A DNA stretch of 64,000 nt from Paenibacillus sp. LS1 (GTDB lineage: Bacteria > Bacillota > Bacilli > Paenibacillales > Paenibacillaceae). Under the pieces are notes generated by a model. It did not search any database and was not told the DNA's origin. It was given only the letters and a program-made list of their open reading frames with translations. The stretch spans positions 1,674,001 through 1,738,000 of the forward strand of contig NZ_JAPDOE010000001.1 in NCBI RefSeq assembly GCF_026013365.1. Reading direction: 5' to 3'. The position numbers and the translations under genes are program-made. Below, one piece after another: positions 53,801 through 60,560 of the stretch (its first letter is position 1; every line of letters begins with the position of its first letter).

Positions 53801-55311
53801 AAAGCATTCTCGTTCACAGCCGCCATTTGTTTAGCATCTTCTGCCAGAAGTGCTGAATCGTCGAATGAATCTACCGGAGGCGTTCCAGGGGTTCCCTCGT
53901 AATAAATGGTAGTCGCCTGAACATCTGTTAGGTCCGCAATATATATGTATTGCTCCAGATTAATGGCCTCCACCGGACTTCTGGATATCGCCACCATTTC
54001 TCCAGCAGTCATCTCAATACTCTCCGGAGAAGGCATGTCTCCTTTGCTGTCTATCAAGAAATCTTCCATAGCGAGGATGCTCAGATCCGTATTTGACAGG
54101 ATTTCGATCGTTCCATCACCAGCCAGCTTCAGCTTAACTGTTTCGGCAGCATCTGCGGCAAAAACAATATCTTCACCCGTCAGCTTCATTTCCTGATCCG
54201 AATCATTGGTTAGGGACTTCACTGCTGGATTAGAAGACTTTTGTCCATATTTGCTCTGTTCCGCACCTCTGCGGACCGAACTCGTGGCGATAGCACTTTT
54301 CTCAGACGGCTTAGGAAAATGTAACTTAACAGCCGAACCGGGCTTCGGCATCATATAGGCACTCTGATTGTCCATTCCCGTGGAGTACGGGAACCAGCAA
54401 GCATTATCGGTTTCCTCCTCCTGATCGATATCGAGATGCAACTGGACTTGATTACGACTGATCTTCGTAATTTTCCCTTCAAGCGATACCCCCTGGATAC
54501 CGTAATGCATGATTTTGGGCAACTTCGCTTCAGACTCGGATAACAAAGTATATCTATGAATAAGTTCACCCTGAACGACCGTCGACTCCATCTCATGGAT
54601 TACAAATGGGCGTTGTTGTATTTGCGTTTTCCCACCCAGCCTGTAGCTTTGTCTACTTTGCACCTCATATCGAATCTCCTGTGTTTGCTGATGTGGAAGA
54701 AAGCGAGTCTGCATCGTATACGAATCAAAGGTTAATTCGTTTTTGGCCATTTCCTCCGGAATCCCCAGGGCAAACACAGGTCCATCGTCAATCAGTGGTA
54801 TGATAACTGAACCAAGACGAGAAGCAAGACGAAGAATAAACTGCCAGTCCGTCTCCTGATATTGAAGTAAAAGCTGGCCTGTTACATGATCAGGTAGCGT
54901 GTTATTCAATTTTGACCCCTGGTAGTCTTCCAGCACCTTATTCATGATCTGAGCATACGTCCGTTGCTTATTCTGAAAGGACCTCTTCTTCCTCTGAATA
55001 TCCAGCAAATACGTATATGATATTGCTTCAATTTCCAGATAATAAATCCCTTGCACATGCTGTACCGCAGCTTGCCTAACCATTCCGGAAAACAAGTTAC
55101 GCCCTTTCCCCTTACCATCGTCAGATGCCAGATACACGTTCACCTTGTCATCGGTATTCAATGTATGGGCATCATTGCTAGCTTTCTTAGGAATTACCGC
55201 TTTGAATCGCATGAAGGAGTGTTCATTCATTTTCTGCAAAATTTGAAACTCTTCAATCCTGATTAGATGAGATGGGGCATCAATAATCATGCCTGCATAA
55301 TAGATTTCCAC
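47818..55311 (-). CDS. VgrG-like/Rhs fusion effector with HNH/ENDO VII-type toxin tip
   Basis: The 2497-residue protein has five parts. Residues 1-370 match gpD/VgrG spike proteins, with an OB-fold near 285-370 (GKITKISRNQVQLHLDI, MMPKPGSAVKLHFPKPSE). Residues about 520-575 and 605-640 are Ala/Gly-rich hydrophobic segments. From about 785 (GDPVDVTRGAFHYF, VRNYNSLYPVRGLTGRGF) to 2320 is an Rhs shell with dozens of YD repeats, ending GHYYLRARFYNPLIARF and NNPIRYVDPSGYA. The last about 170 residues are the toxin, with GLVHHHVGGGGQAVPVPTP and HPGSGGIHNVEKK, resembling LHH/HNH-ENDO VII nucleases. GTG start after GGGGGAAG. In Proteobacteria spike and Rhs parts are usually on separate or PAAR-fused proteins. 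Confidence 0.88.
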   Translation of the reverse strand: MEIYYAGMIIDAPSHLIRIEEFQILQKMNEHSFMRFKAVIPKKASNDAHTLNTDDKVNVYLASDDGKGKGRNLFSGMVRQAAVQHVQGIYYLEIEAISYTYLLDIQRKKRSFQNKQRTYAQIMNKVLEDYQGSKLNNTLPDHVTGQLLLQYQETDWQFILRLASRLGSVIIPLIDDGPVFALGIPEEMAKNELTFDSYTMQTRFLPHQQTQEIRYEVQSRQSYRLGGKTQIQQRPFVIHEMESTVVQGELIHRYTLLSESEAKLPKIMHYGIQGVSLEGKITKISRNQVQLHLDIDQEEETDNACWFPYSTGMDNQSAYMMPKPGSAVKLHFPKPSEKSAIATSSVRRGAEQSKYGQKSSNPAVKSLTNDSDQEMKLTGEDIVFAADAAETVKLKLAGDGTIEILSNTDLSILAMEDFLIDSKGDMPSPESIEMTAGEMVAISRSPVEAINLEQYIYIADLTDVQATTIYYEGTPGTPPVDSFDDSALLAEDAKQMAAVNENALAMRQALASKIEEGQSKMGFGKIAMLIGAAAVGVAAVVLTGGAAAPLVIAAGATLVAGTTTMVVAASEMAEGSEDISKARAGDLSQSYNFMRDTVLGENVELYDMVKYGSVIVSVGGLSVLTGGGASALILPSIGGGINVGITAIFDPTLQPGETLIGHYMKSFQNGFLSGAMMGKFLSGIKCGTGFSNIANIYGRTVAGGTISGMTQDTMNTGNTSLTSNLASNMVSGIFSFTGKNKLTDYASSVAGGMGGAAAEDLWRNGNVNQSLTWDTLKKVAVSSLATMVKTGDPVDVTRGAFHYFAKDMIVLDIGSPIEMVRNYNSLYPVRGLTGRGFTFTYESYLRREGDRIYVICPDSHYERFTFHEGNWVNALGGKQDYRLIEYEDASGYALIGPDRVTCEYDERGRLRSIADRSGNRVRLEYNDNGISRLIAPGGKSVFMECRNGLLMKLTDNIGRTVIYEYDGDLLMRVTYPNQGNIHYTYTEQGYLESITDQNGNTYVTNIYDAAGRVIRQRDAYDQITDIHYNDADRETTFTFHATNVMEKYRYNNDYLVTDIVYQDGTHETFEYDAYQYKCAHTDTGGRTTRWEYGINGQLLTEIAADGTQHSQVYDEQFNRISVSVNNIVEKTYAYDTFGRVLEETQAIDAERRAVTAYTYDAHGRTLTRQNALGHVTTYAYEVNHTDTPSYVRDAEGQEYRYAFDGAARVTGITTAYGTVEFEYNDLNKRTRIVDAEGNTTLMFYDKMGNLIKRVQPNDYMERIDNGKGTEYRYDALDHLIRITDSLHHTHRYHYDMYDHMLKEVEPNQYDPVLDDGQGTEHVYDHRGNRIQTILADGGIQRFKYDAAGNLVKSIGPEQYDPATDDGLGTEYDYDAMDRLVQVTNAEGHIERRYAYDSAGRVVKEMDGKAVDSGDQDAERFGTLYGYNTAGWLTEKREPVQEEISSESELTVYGQVMYRLSRYEYDLAGNLVKEERTSEFVTREGYPATYHGITYAYDRNLRVTRITDDTGADIRYTYDCLNQRTSERYKLSEGKERYIRYEYDKAGRLLRQLDVLDGEDLRDERQGTVMAETRYGYDRNGNITHIRSPEGYETEISYDSLDRIVQISRREHTGAKASSMYLKYDRSGNVTEETDTLGHGIQYAYDVRNRPIRFVGKRGGITRLFYNTEGKLAKKVTPGLYDVARDDGAGTEYTYDVLNRLTEIRNPLGEIMQRHAFNRYGEQEAMTEYGVETRYAYTLAGQVRQVWGNGPDHISVLRQEYEYDAAGHVVGIRDGEGRMTLRTLDGWGNITALTRPDGTTEHYDYDVAGNLTRSTDAKGHATQYAYNSLGEVSAITGPDGLPMTYQYDREGRLARQQDRNQRVLDMVYNFNDQLVRRRELSSGEEETYTYREDGQLISSANNEVRYDYDYNEDGLLTAKYQSRVGNLTKDTTSLQVLRYEYDAEGQTVARTDAGGTRVEYAHDPVGRVVAIRQGEKDLAQYTYAAGNRIASMLYGNGVQTAYEYTPEGQVSRLHTCAADGTVLLDNRYAYDQSGNTVGCYGTEDRAEYRYDALDRLVEARYAGYGTEQLAYDAAGNRVSRDWNGQRTSYTYDTRNRLLSLVEEALQKEEQGVSAERANGKNIRYTYDAQGNLIREHQGEQSINYTYDAFNRTIRVEQADVGVLQHGYDPEGLRSRLDTNGTVRHFVHDGWHVVNELDETERVQASYIRGHDWLTQLDDQDDVAYYVNNIHGDVTHLTGQQGQILNAYTYDAFGNMLSVREQRSNTFRYAGEMQDTLTGHYYLRARFYNPLIARFTQEDTYRGDGLNLYEYVANNPIRYVDPSGYAKVGTPASCVNKGDNYEKNPDHPIRVYRNGDLSKLDEVYMADPRLVVEMPYVGKGGSSTNSEGWLRDHKYFWKELLDRYPEAFSDNNKKIIAGKNPFTTMPTNDEVFRTYFPQYDVKGLRGQGLVHHHVGGGGQAVPVPTPIHPGSGGIHNVEKKLGIWGNDSMYAELLQKFIK

Positions 55312-55344
55312 CGAATTTTCTTCCCCCTTTCCTTTCAGTCGAGA

Positions 55345-55818
55345 CTACTTGCGTTGTCCATCATCAATAATGGTGATCTGTCCGCCATAAATACAGGAAT
55401 TGGAGCACGTATTCAGCATAGCGTCTGCAATGCCTACCTTGACATCCTCCTTGCCAAAGAACCATGGACGAACCGTCCTGGGTACACACATCGCCACACA
55501 TTCCGGCGGAGGAAGTTCTTCCAAAGGGATATCCTCTTCCTTGGTGAATAGGGATTTAAACCAACCGATATCTTGCTTGGGTGCAACAACAGCCTCTTCC
55601 ACTTTTTTCATCTCGGCTTGTACATCGGGGTTACTCTTACTTGTACACAATCCGAAAGGCCGTACATGGGTCATTGATAAGTAATCAAACACATTCAATT
55701 GCGGCTGTTCGTGAATGTAGTCCCCATGACTTGCAGGTACAATCAGTCTCGCAGGGCGCGTCCCCAGGCTACATATAGCGTAGGCACCGTGTACCGCATA
55801 ACTGCTGTCTTCCCCCAT
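55345..55818 (-). CDS. DUF4280 PAAR-like spike tip protein
   Basis: The 157-residue protein matches DUF4280, a PAAR-related domain: AVHGAYAICSLGTRPARL, HVRPFGLCTSKSNPDV, PECVAMCVPRTVRPW and CSNSCIYGGQITIIDDGQ. PAAR proteins form the metal-bound sharp tip on a VgrG spike. Cysteines at conserved places could bind a metal. It lies 33 bases upstream of the VgrG-Rhs gene and would cap either spike protein. Confidence 0.85.
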   Translation of the reverse strand: MGEDSSYAVHGAYAICSLGTRPARLIVPASHGDYIHEQPQLNVFDYLSMTHVRPFGLCTSKSNPDVQAEMKKVEEAVVAPKQDIGWFKSLFTKEEDIPLEELPPPECVAMCVPRTVRPWFFGKEDVKVGIADAMLNTCSNSCIYGGQITIIDDGQRK

Positions 55819-55820
55819 GA

Positions 55821-56351
55821 CTACTCCTCCTCTCCTATCTCAATGCTCTCCAGTGTCATCCCCCATAGTTCACGCCGCAATACACTTTCCGTAACATCCA
55901 GATTGATTATCAACCTTTTATCGTCAATGCCTGCAATCCGGAACACAGCATGACCTGCTGCCTTATGCTTGTCGATCACAATCCGGGTCGGCCTTCCCCA
56001 CGGATCATACTCGGACAGACTGGAGAGACAGTCCAGTCTGTCCACCAGAATAAGCCAGTAGGTTAGCTGTGTTTCTTCTACCACATTGGTGAGCACAGCG
56101 CATTTGAACATAATGTTATCATCATGCATCTCCATTACTTTTTTAAGTTCATCGGATACAAGCACAACTGGTCGATCGATAAAATCGGGAACGATCTTGT
56201 TCTCCCCGTGCACAAAAACAACAGTCAAATCTTTGAGCTCCTGAGATTGATCTGTCGTTATTTCCAATGTTCTTGTGGCAGATTTCAGTCCTTCAAATGA
56301 AATCAGGTGCTCATCCAGATTCCGATCCTGTGAAATCATAAAGTACTCCAT
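55821..56351 (-). CDS. Imm11/DUF1629-like protein
   Basis: The 176-residue protein begins MEYFMISQDRNLDEH and contains PVVLVSDELKKVMEMHDDNI, a pattern seen in the Imm11 (DUF1629) family, then TYWLILVDRLDCLSSLSEYD and RRELWGMTLESIEI. The stop lies two bases before the PAAR-like gene start, so it is part of the structural operon rather than an immunity cassette. It might be an adaptor or accessory of the spike. The start at 56351 has GGGGTG upstream. Family assignment is tentative. Confidence 0.55.
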   Translation of the reverse strand: MEYFMISQDRNLDEHLISFEGLKSATRTLEITTDQSQELKDLTVVFVHGENKIVPDFIDRPVVLVSDELKKVMEMHDDNIMFKCAVLTNVVEETQLTYWLILVDRLDCLSSLSEYDPWGRPTRIVIDKHKAAGHAVFRIAGIDDKRLIINLDVTESVLRRELWGMTLESIEIGEEE

Positions 56352-56401
56352 GTGTTCACCCCAAATCGTCAAATATCATAATAGAACTGCTTAAATTCAG
56401 A

Positions 56402-57535
56402 TCAGAAATAAATACTCAATTCATTGAGTTGCTCTTGACTTAGTTCAAGTTGTAAAATATCCCTTTCATCGAAATGAGCTCCTTGCAATTGACACTCTTC
56501 GAAGATCGTCTCTTTGAACAACGCACCTCTGAAATCTGCTCCCCTGAGATCCGCATGTGCAAACCGAGTGCCTGTCAGATTCGCTCCTCTAAACCGGGTG
56601 GCAACAAACGGAGGTATATGGAATTCCTCCCGATTTGGTTTGATATAACTGCCATTGACTTCTTCTAGTTGTGCTTCCGTCAGGTTGGCTTCACTAAAAT
56701 CGGCACCATGAATAAGACTATGTGCAAAATTGGCATGAATGAGATTCGTATGACGGAAATCGGCACCAATTAGGGGACATCCAATAAGCTGACTTCCGTT
56801 CAAAATTGCCGCTGTAAAATAGGAATAACTAAGGTTGACCAACTTAAAGTACATATCGCTGAGATCCAGTCCTCTAAAATTACCGTGTACATATTCATCA
56901 TGATCATTGGGAGTGAGACGCTGTCTGACCTCATCCGTGTTAAGATCACAGGAATCGTATTTGTAGACAAGCTCATTGAAGTCCTTATACTCACCTGCAC
57001 GGATGAAGACTTCCACCTCTTTCTGCATTTGGAGGAACGCATCTTGTTCAACGACCGTCTTCATGACATGCCTTAGTAGATTAGCGACATAGTGCATATA
57101 GAGGGAAACTTCTTGTCTCGTGATCAAGTCCAAATCTGGCTTAAAGATTTTACCCACGTACATTTTACTCTCGTTCAGAAGTAACTCACTAAACTGTTTC
57201 AAATAATTGAACGCCCAACTGGCATCATATTCGACCATATATTCTAATGGATCCCCGTAGAGTTCATGATCATAAAAATAAACCCGGATTCTGAAATCCT
57301 GATGAATGATACGGTGTCTGAAAAAGGTGATATGAATATGTTGAATCTTACCCTTTCGCGCCTCATCCTGTAGCTGCTTCACCTTCGTGCACGCCTCCGT
57401 GAAAATCCTCAAAACATTCTGCTCCAGTTCTTCAAGGTGATCCCCCAGATGATGATGTAGAGCACTGATATATGAAACCCTATGATTCGGAACGAAATCA
57501 TTACGTATTTGTGATAAGGCTTCTGCTCTTTTCAT
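56402..57535 (-). CDS. Pentapeptide-repeat protein of the spike operon
   Basis: The 377-residue protein has an N-terminal helical region of about 215 residues (HIHITFFRHRIIHQDFRIRV, YDASWAFNYLKQF) and a C-terminal right-handed beta-helix of pentapeptide repeats (GADFRHTNLIHANFAHSLIHGADFSEANL, FRGANLTGTRFAHADLRGADFRGALF). Pentapeptide proteins are found next to VgrG genes in some type VI clusters as accessory or adaptor proteins. GGAGG precedes the ATG. Function here is unknown. Confidence 0.75.
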   Translation of the reverse strand: MKRAEALSQIRNDFVPNHRVSYISALHHHLGDHLEELEQNVLRIFTEACTKVKQLQDEARKGKIQHIHITFFRHRIIHQDFRIRVYFYDHELYGDPLEYMVEYDASWAFNYLKQFSELLLNESKMYVGKIFKPDLDLITRQEVSLYMHYVANLLRHVMKTVVEQDAFLQMQKEVEVFIRAGEYKDFNELVYKYDSCDLNTDEVRQRLTPNDHDEYVHGNFRGLDLSDMYFKLVNLSYSYFTAAILNGSQLIGCPLIGADFRHTNLIHANFAHSLIHGADFSEANLTEAQLEEVNGSYIKPNREEFHIPPFVATRFRGANLTGTRFAHADLRGADFRGALFKETIFEECQLQGAHFDERDILQLELSQEQLNELSIYF

Positions 57536-57588
57536 ACGATAAGCACCTCCTTCTCACGGTTTTAATATTCAATAAATATTCAAATCTG

Positions 57589-59112
57589 TTAGTTGGTGAA
57601 TACTTCTGTACCTGCCAGTTTGGCGTTCCCTGACTCATCAAGGGTGATTTTCCCACCTTTATCTGTTCCTATGACAATTTGGTTTTTGGCAGTTAGAAGC
57701 AAAGATTTCTCAGCACGGATTCGCACACTCTCCTGGGAGTGAAGAGAGACTTCTTTTTGTCCCATAATGGTAACGGCCCCACTCGCTTCTAATGTGATGA
57801 TTGATTGTCCATTATTGGCAGATATCTGTACATTGTCCGGCGTAAGTTTAACTTCCATACCCGCTGGATTGCGAAAATACCGAACGTTGGGATCTGACAT
57901 GCGGTCGCCTCCCGCCGCTGTACCGGAGCCACTTCCACCGCCCGATGGGGCAGCGACCATAACGCCCGAACTGCCCCCTCCTGAGTTTGTCTGTACTTGT
58001 GCAGCTTCCTCGGAATACGTATTCACTGAACTGATCGCATAAGCTTCCCTTTCCTTGGGGCTTGGAAAATGAACTCTGACACTGTCACCTTTCTCTGGCA
58101 TGCAGTACCATCCACTTCCATCTTCAGAGGCATAGGAAGTAGCATAGGGGAATGCATATGCCGTACTTTCCTGAGCCTGTCCGTCAATTTCAAGTTGCAC
58201 CTTAACGGTGTCTCTTTGAATGGTAAGGACTCTGCCCCCAATCGATGCACCGCGAATCCCATCATTGTAGCGCGGTGCCTTATTCATCGCTTTACGGCTT
58301 GTAATCGTATACCGATGCACCATGAGCCCTTTTTCCATCGTTGAGATGCATTTCTGTATGCAATATGGACGATTTTGAAAACGAATGACATCGCCCAACT
58401 TCAGTACGCGGTGTGTTGTGACTTCATAATGGACAAAATCCGACTCATGGATGGGAAACTTACTGTTCTGGGATTGTAGCAGAAAGGAAGACAAATCTTT
58501 TTTGACTATATAGTTGTAGTTCTCCAGGTGTTCATCCGTATCAGCATCAGGGATTCCAAAGAAGATTTTCACGTTACTTAAATGAGCTGCTGGCAAGAGG
58601 ACCGTATTCTTGCGCGCAGCCATTCTTTTGAGAAATGTCCAGTCAGTCTCGTAATATTGTAGTACAAACTTCCCGATAGGTTCATCTGATCCCACAGCAT
58701 AGATAACGTCATAGTTCTTGTAAGTATTGCCGACCTCCTTAGCAAGTGAAGCGTAGTTCATGGAGGGATTCTGAAACGAACGAGTATTTAACTTCAGATC
58801 CAACATGTAGGAATAAGTTTGCGCTTCTGCCTGTATGTAAAACACATCAAGTACTTTTCGCATCTCCAACATTGTGATTAATCCGCAAAACAAATCCTTG
58901 TTATCACCCTTATCCATTACTTGCTGTACACTAACCGGAGTTAAAGCCTGAATAGTTTGCATATACTCTTCATGCTGTTCCTTGGTGATTGTCCCAGAAA
59001 ATGTGAGCTTCCCATGTTCATTCACCATCTGTTCAATAGAGAATTGTTCAAGTCTCATTTGGCCAAAAGGAGTTATTTTGACATTCTCATAAGAGAGGGC
59101 TTCAGCACTCAT
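57589..59112 (-). CDS. VgrG/gpD-like spike protein
   Basis: The 507-residue protein is a paralogue of the N-terminus of the Rhs fusion: FVLQYYETDWTFLKRMAARKN versus LLLQYQETDWQFILRLASRLG. It has the gp27/gpD domain (about residues 1-310), a gp5-like OB-fold (GASIGGRVLTIQRDTVKVQL, YCMPEKGDSVRVHFPSPKE), a Ser/Gly-rich linker and a C-terminal beta-rich tail (VQISANNGQSIITLEASGAVTIMG) like the needle of VgrG proteins. The start at MSAEAL overlaps the previous stop as ATGA and follows GGAGGTG. Confidence 0.88.
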   Translation of the reverse strand: MSAEALSYENVKITPFGQMRLEQFSIEQMVNEHGKLTFSGTITKEQHEEYMQTIQALTPVSVQQVMDKGDNKDLFCGLITMLEMRKVLDVFYIQAEAQTYSYMLDLKLNTRSFQNPSMNYASLAKEVGNTYKNYDVIYAVGSDEPIGKFVLQYYETDWTFLKRMAARKNTVLLPAAHLSNVKIFFGIPDADTDEHLENYNYIVKKDLSSFLLQSQNSKFPIHESDFVHYEVTTHRVLKLGDVIRFQNRPYCIQKCISTMEKGLMVHRYTITSRKAMNKAPRYNDGIRGASIGGRVLTIQRDTVKVQLEIDGQAQESTAYAFPYATSYASEDGSGWYCMPEKGDSVRVHFPSPKEREAYAISSVNTYSEEAAQVQTNSGGGSSGVMVAAPSGGGSGSGTAAGGDRMSDPNVRYFRNPAGMEVKLTPDNVQISANNGQSIITLEASGAVTIMGQKEVSLHSQESVRIRAEKSLLLTAKNQIVIGTDKGGKITLDESGNAKLAGTEVFTN

Positions 59113-59732
59113 TGAATTCTCACCTCCAGTGAAGATATCATTCCGATGATTACGGGCTTCCAATAAGGTAAACGCTTGACGTTACCGTTCATGTTAAAGA
59201 GCAACTGATGGTCATTGATCTCGATAAATGCCAGATAGTTAAATACCTCTCCATTAGCCACAGAGTTGGTGAAAAGGCAGTATTTGGTGTCCAGTGGAGA
59301 GGACTCGACCTTTCCTTCCTCTATCCATTTCATGGCCATGTCCATGGAACGAAATTGTTGTTGCATCACTTCTCTAAATTGTTGAATTGACATGTTTTGA
59401 GTAGGCCTGATCCAGTTCATGATCAGATTCAATTCCTTCTCTGCACTGCTATAGACAAAATGTTCTGCTGATTCAAGAGAAGGTACAAAATCCTTGGGAA
59501 GGAACATCTGAATACCCGTCTGCATAATGTCGAATTGTTCGAAGGTCACCTCAGCGCTTTCTATGGTTAGCCCCCCCGCGCGTAAACCTGTCATCACGTC
59601 ATTGTGCGACAGTATTTCCTTCGTGTGCTGCTCCGTCTCCGCTCCAACATTTTTTGTAGAAAATTCCTCCTGTTGGGGTTGGCTTCTACGTTGCCTTTCA
59701 AGTTTGGCAATCTCTTCATCCAGATACGTCAT
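59109..59732 (-). CDS. DcrB/Eag-chaperone-like protein
   Basis: The 207-residue protein has a polar N-terminus of about 60 residues and then a domain whose pattern resembles the DUF1795/DcrB (Mog1/PsbP-like) fold: QMFLPKDFVPSL, NLIMNWIRPTQNMSIQQFREVM, then a strand-rich part (DTKYCLFTNSVANGEVFNYL, INDHQLLFNMNGNVKRLPYW) and a final helix WKPVIIGMISSLEV. DUF1795 proteins include the Eag chaperones that load Rhs effectors on VgrG in type VI systems. It directly precedes the VgrG gene, coupled by ATGA. The start at MTYLDEE has the better binding-site spacing. Confidence 0.6.
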   Translation of the reverse strand: MTYLDEEIAKLERQRRSQPQQEEFSTKNVGAETEQHTKEILSHNDVMTGLRAGGLTIESAEVTFEQFDIMQTGIQMFLPKDFVPSLESAEHFVYSSAEKELNLIMNWIRPTQNMSIQQFREVMQQQFRSMDMAMKWIEEGKVESSPLDTKYCLFTNSVANGEVFNYLAFIEINDHQLLFNMNGNVKRLPYWKPVIIGMISSLEVRIQ

Positions 59733-59754
59733 ATTCATTGCCTCCTTTTTGAGC

Positions 59755-60531
59755 TCAGTCTACAATCATTCTCCCACTCCGTGCTCCTGACCAATGAGCA
59801 TTTGGCCTTTTTCTGCGACCTGCTCCATCCAAAATTATGGACAACTGCTTATGAAGTTGAATATTAGAATAATGGTTATACTCTGTTCCAGTCTTCAACG
59901 AAATATAGTGCTGAATTGCTTCACGAGAGACCCTCTCAGAGTTCAGACACATGAATGAGAATACAAGATCCTGAGCTTCTTCTGAATTTGTTTTCAGCAT
60001 TTCTGTTGCAAAGTAGCGCATGATCTCTGGCCTTAGTGTTGGTGATTGAACTGCAGCGTAAGGGGCATGAAGATCACTCCAAGTATTGTACTCGGTAGCG
60101 ATATCTGTAAAATCCTGATACTCGGAACGAAGAACTGCACCCGGCTTCAACTTGAACCTGCCTAGTTCGGCCTCTTCCAATCCCAATGTCCCTTCTTCCT
60201 CCAGCACGATCTCGGCATGGTAAGAGGTAGAATCAGGTCGCCGGGTCGGCTCAAGAAAGATCATTTTTAGTATGGAGGTCCTTCCTGTTGCTATATAAGG
60301 GAGAGAGTATTCCTCTTCCAACATATACAGGCGACCTGCCTGTTTGAAAATTCCTTTACTAATTGCCAAGTCATGTTCACCAACTGCAACCTTTAAGCCC
60401 GCAACGATACCGTCTGAATACTCCCCATATGAGATATCCATAAAGGTTCGGGGAAAATCCCTGAGATTCTCAAGCATTTCAGTTCGTAAAATGCGTCCCT
60501 TTTCAAATCGTGGTACGATATGAACTAACAA
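59755..60531 (-). CDS. Unknown protein, possible baseplate or fibre component
   Basis: The 258-residue protein starts with a TTG codon after AAAGGAGGG. Its N-terminal half (RFEKGRILRTEMLENL, YSDGIVAGLKVAVGEHDLAI, SKGIFKQAGRLYML) recalls the first domain of phage baseplate or TssK-type proteins, where a short shell domain is followed by a GIV-x-GL motif. The C-terminal half is helical. No firm family is recognised. It is the gene between the Hsp70-like ATPase and the Eag-like chaperone. Confidence 0.5.
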   Translation of the reverse strand: MLVHIVPRFEKGRILRTEMLENLRDFPRTFMDISYGEYSDGIVAGLKVAVGEHDLAISKGIFKQAGRLYMLEEEYSLPYIATGRTSILKMIFLEPTRRPDSTSYHAEIVLEEEGTLGLEEAELGRFKLKPGAVLRSEYQDFTDIATEYNTWSDLHAPYAAVQSPTLRPEIMRYFATEMLKTNSEEAQDLVFSFMCLNSERVSREAIQHYISLKTGTEYNHYSNIQLHKQLSIILDGAGRRKRPNAHWSGARSGRMIVD

Positions 60532-60560
60532 AATATTTCCCTCCTTTCTCTACTTCTGGA

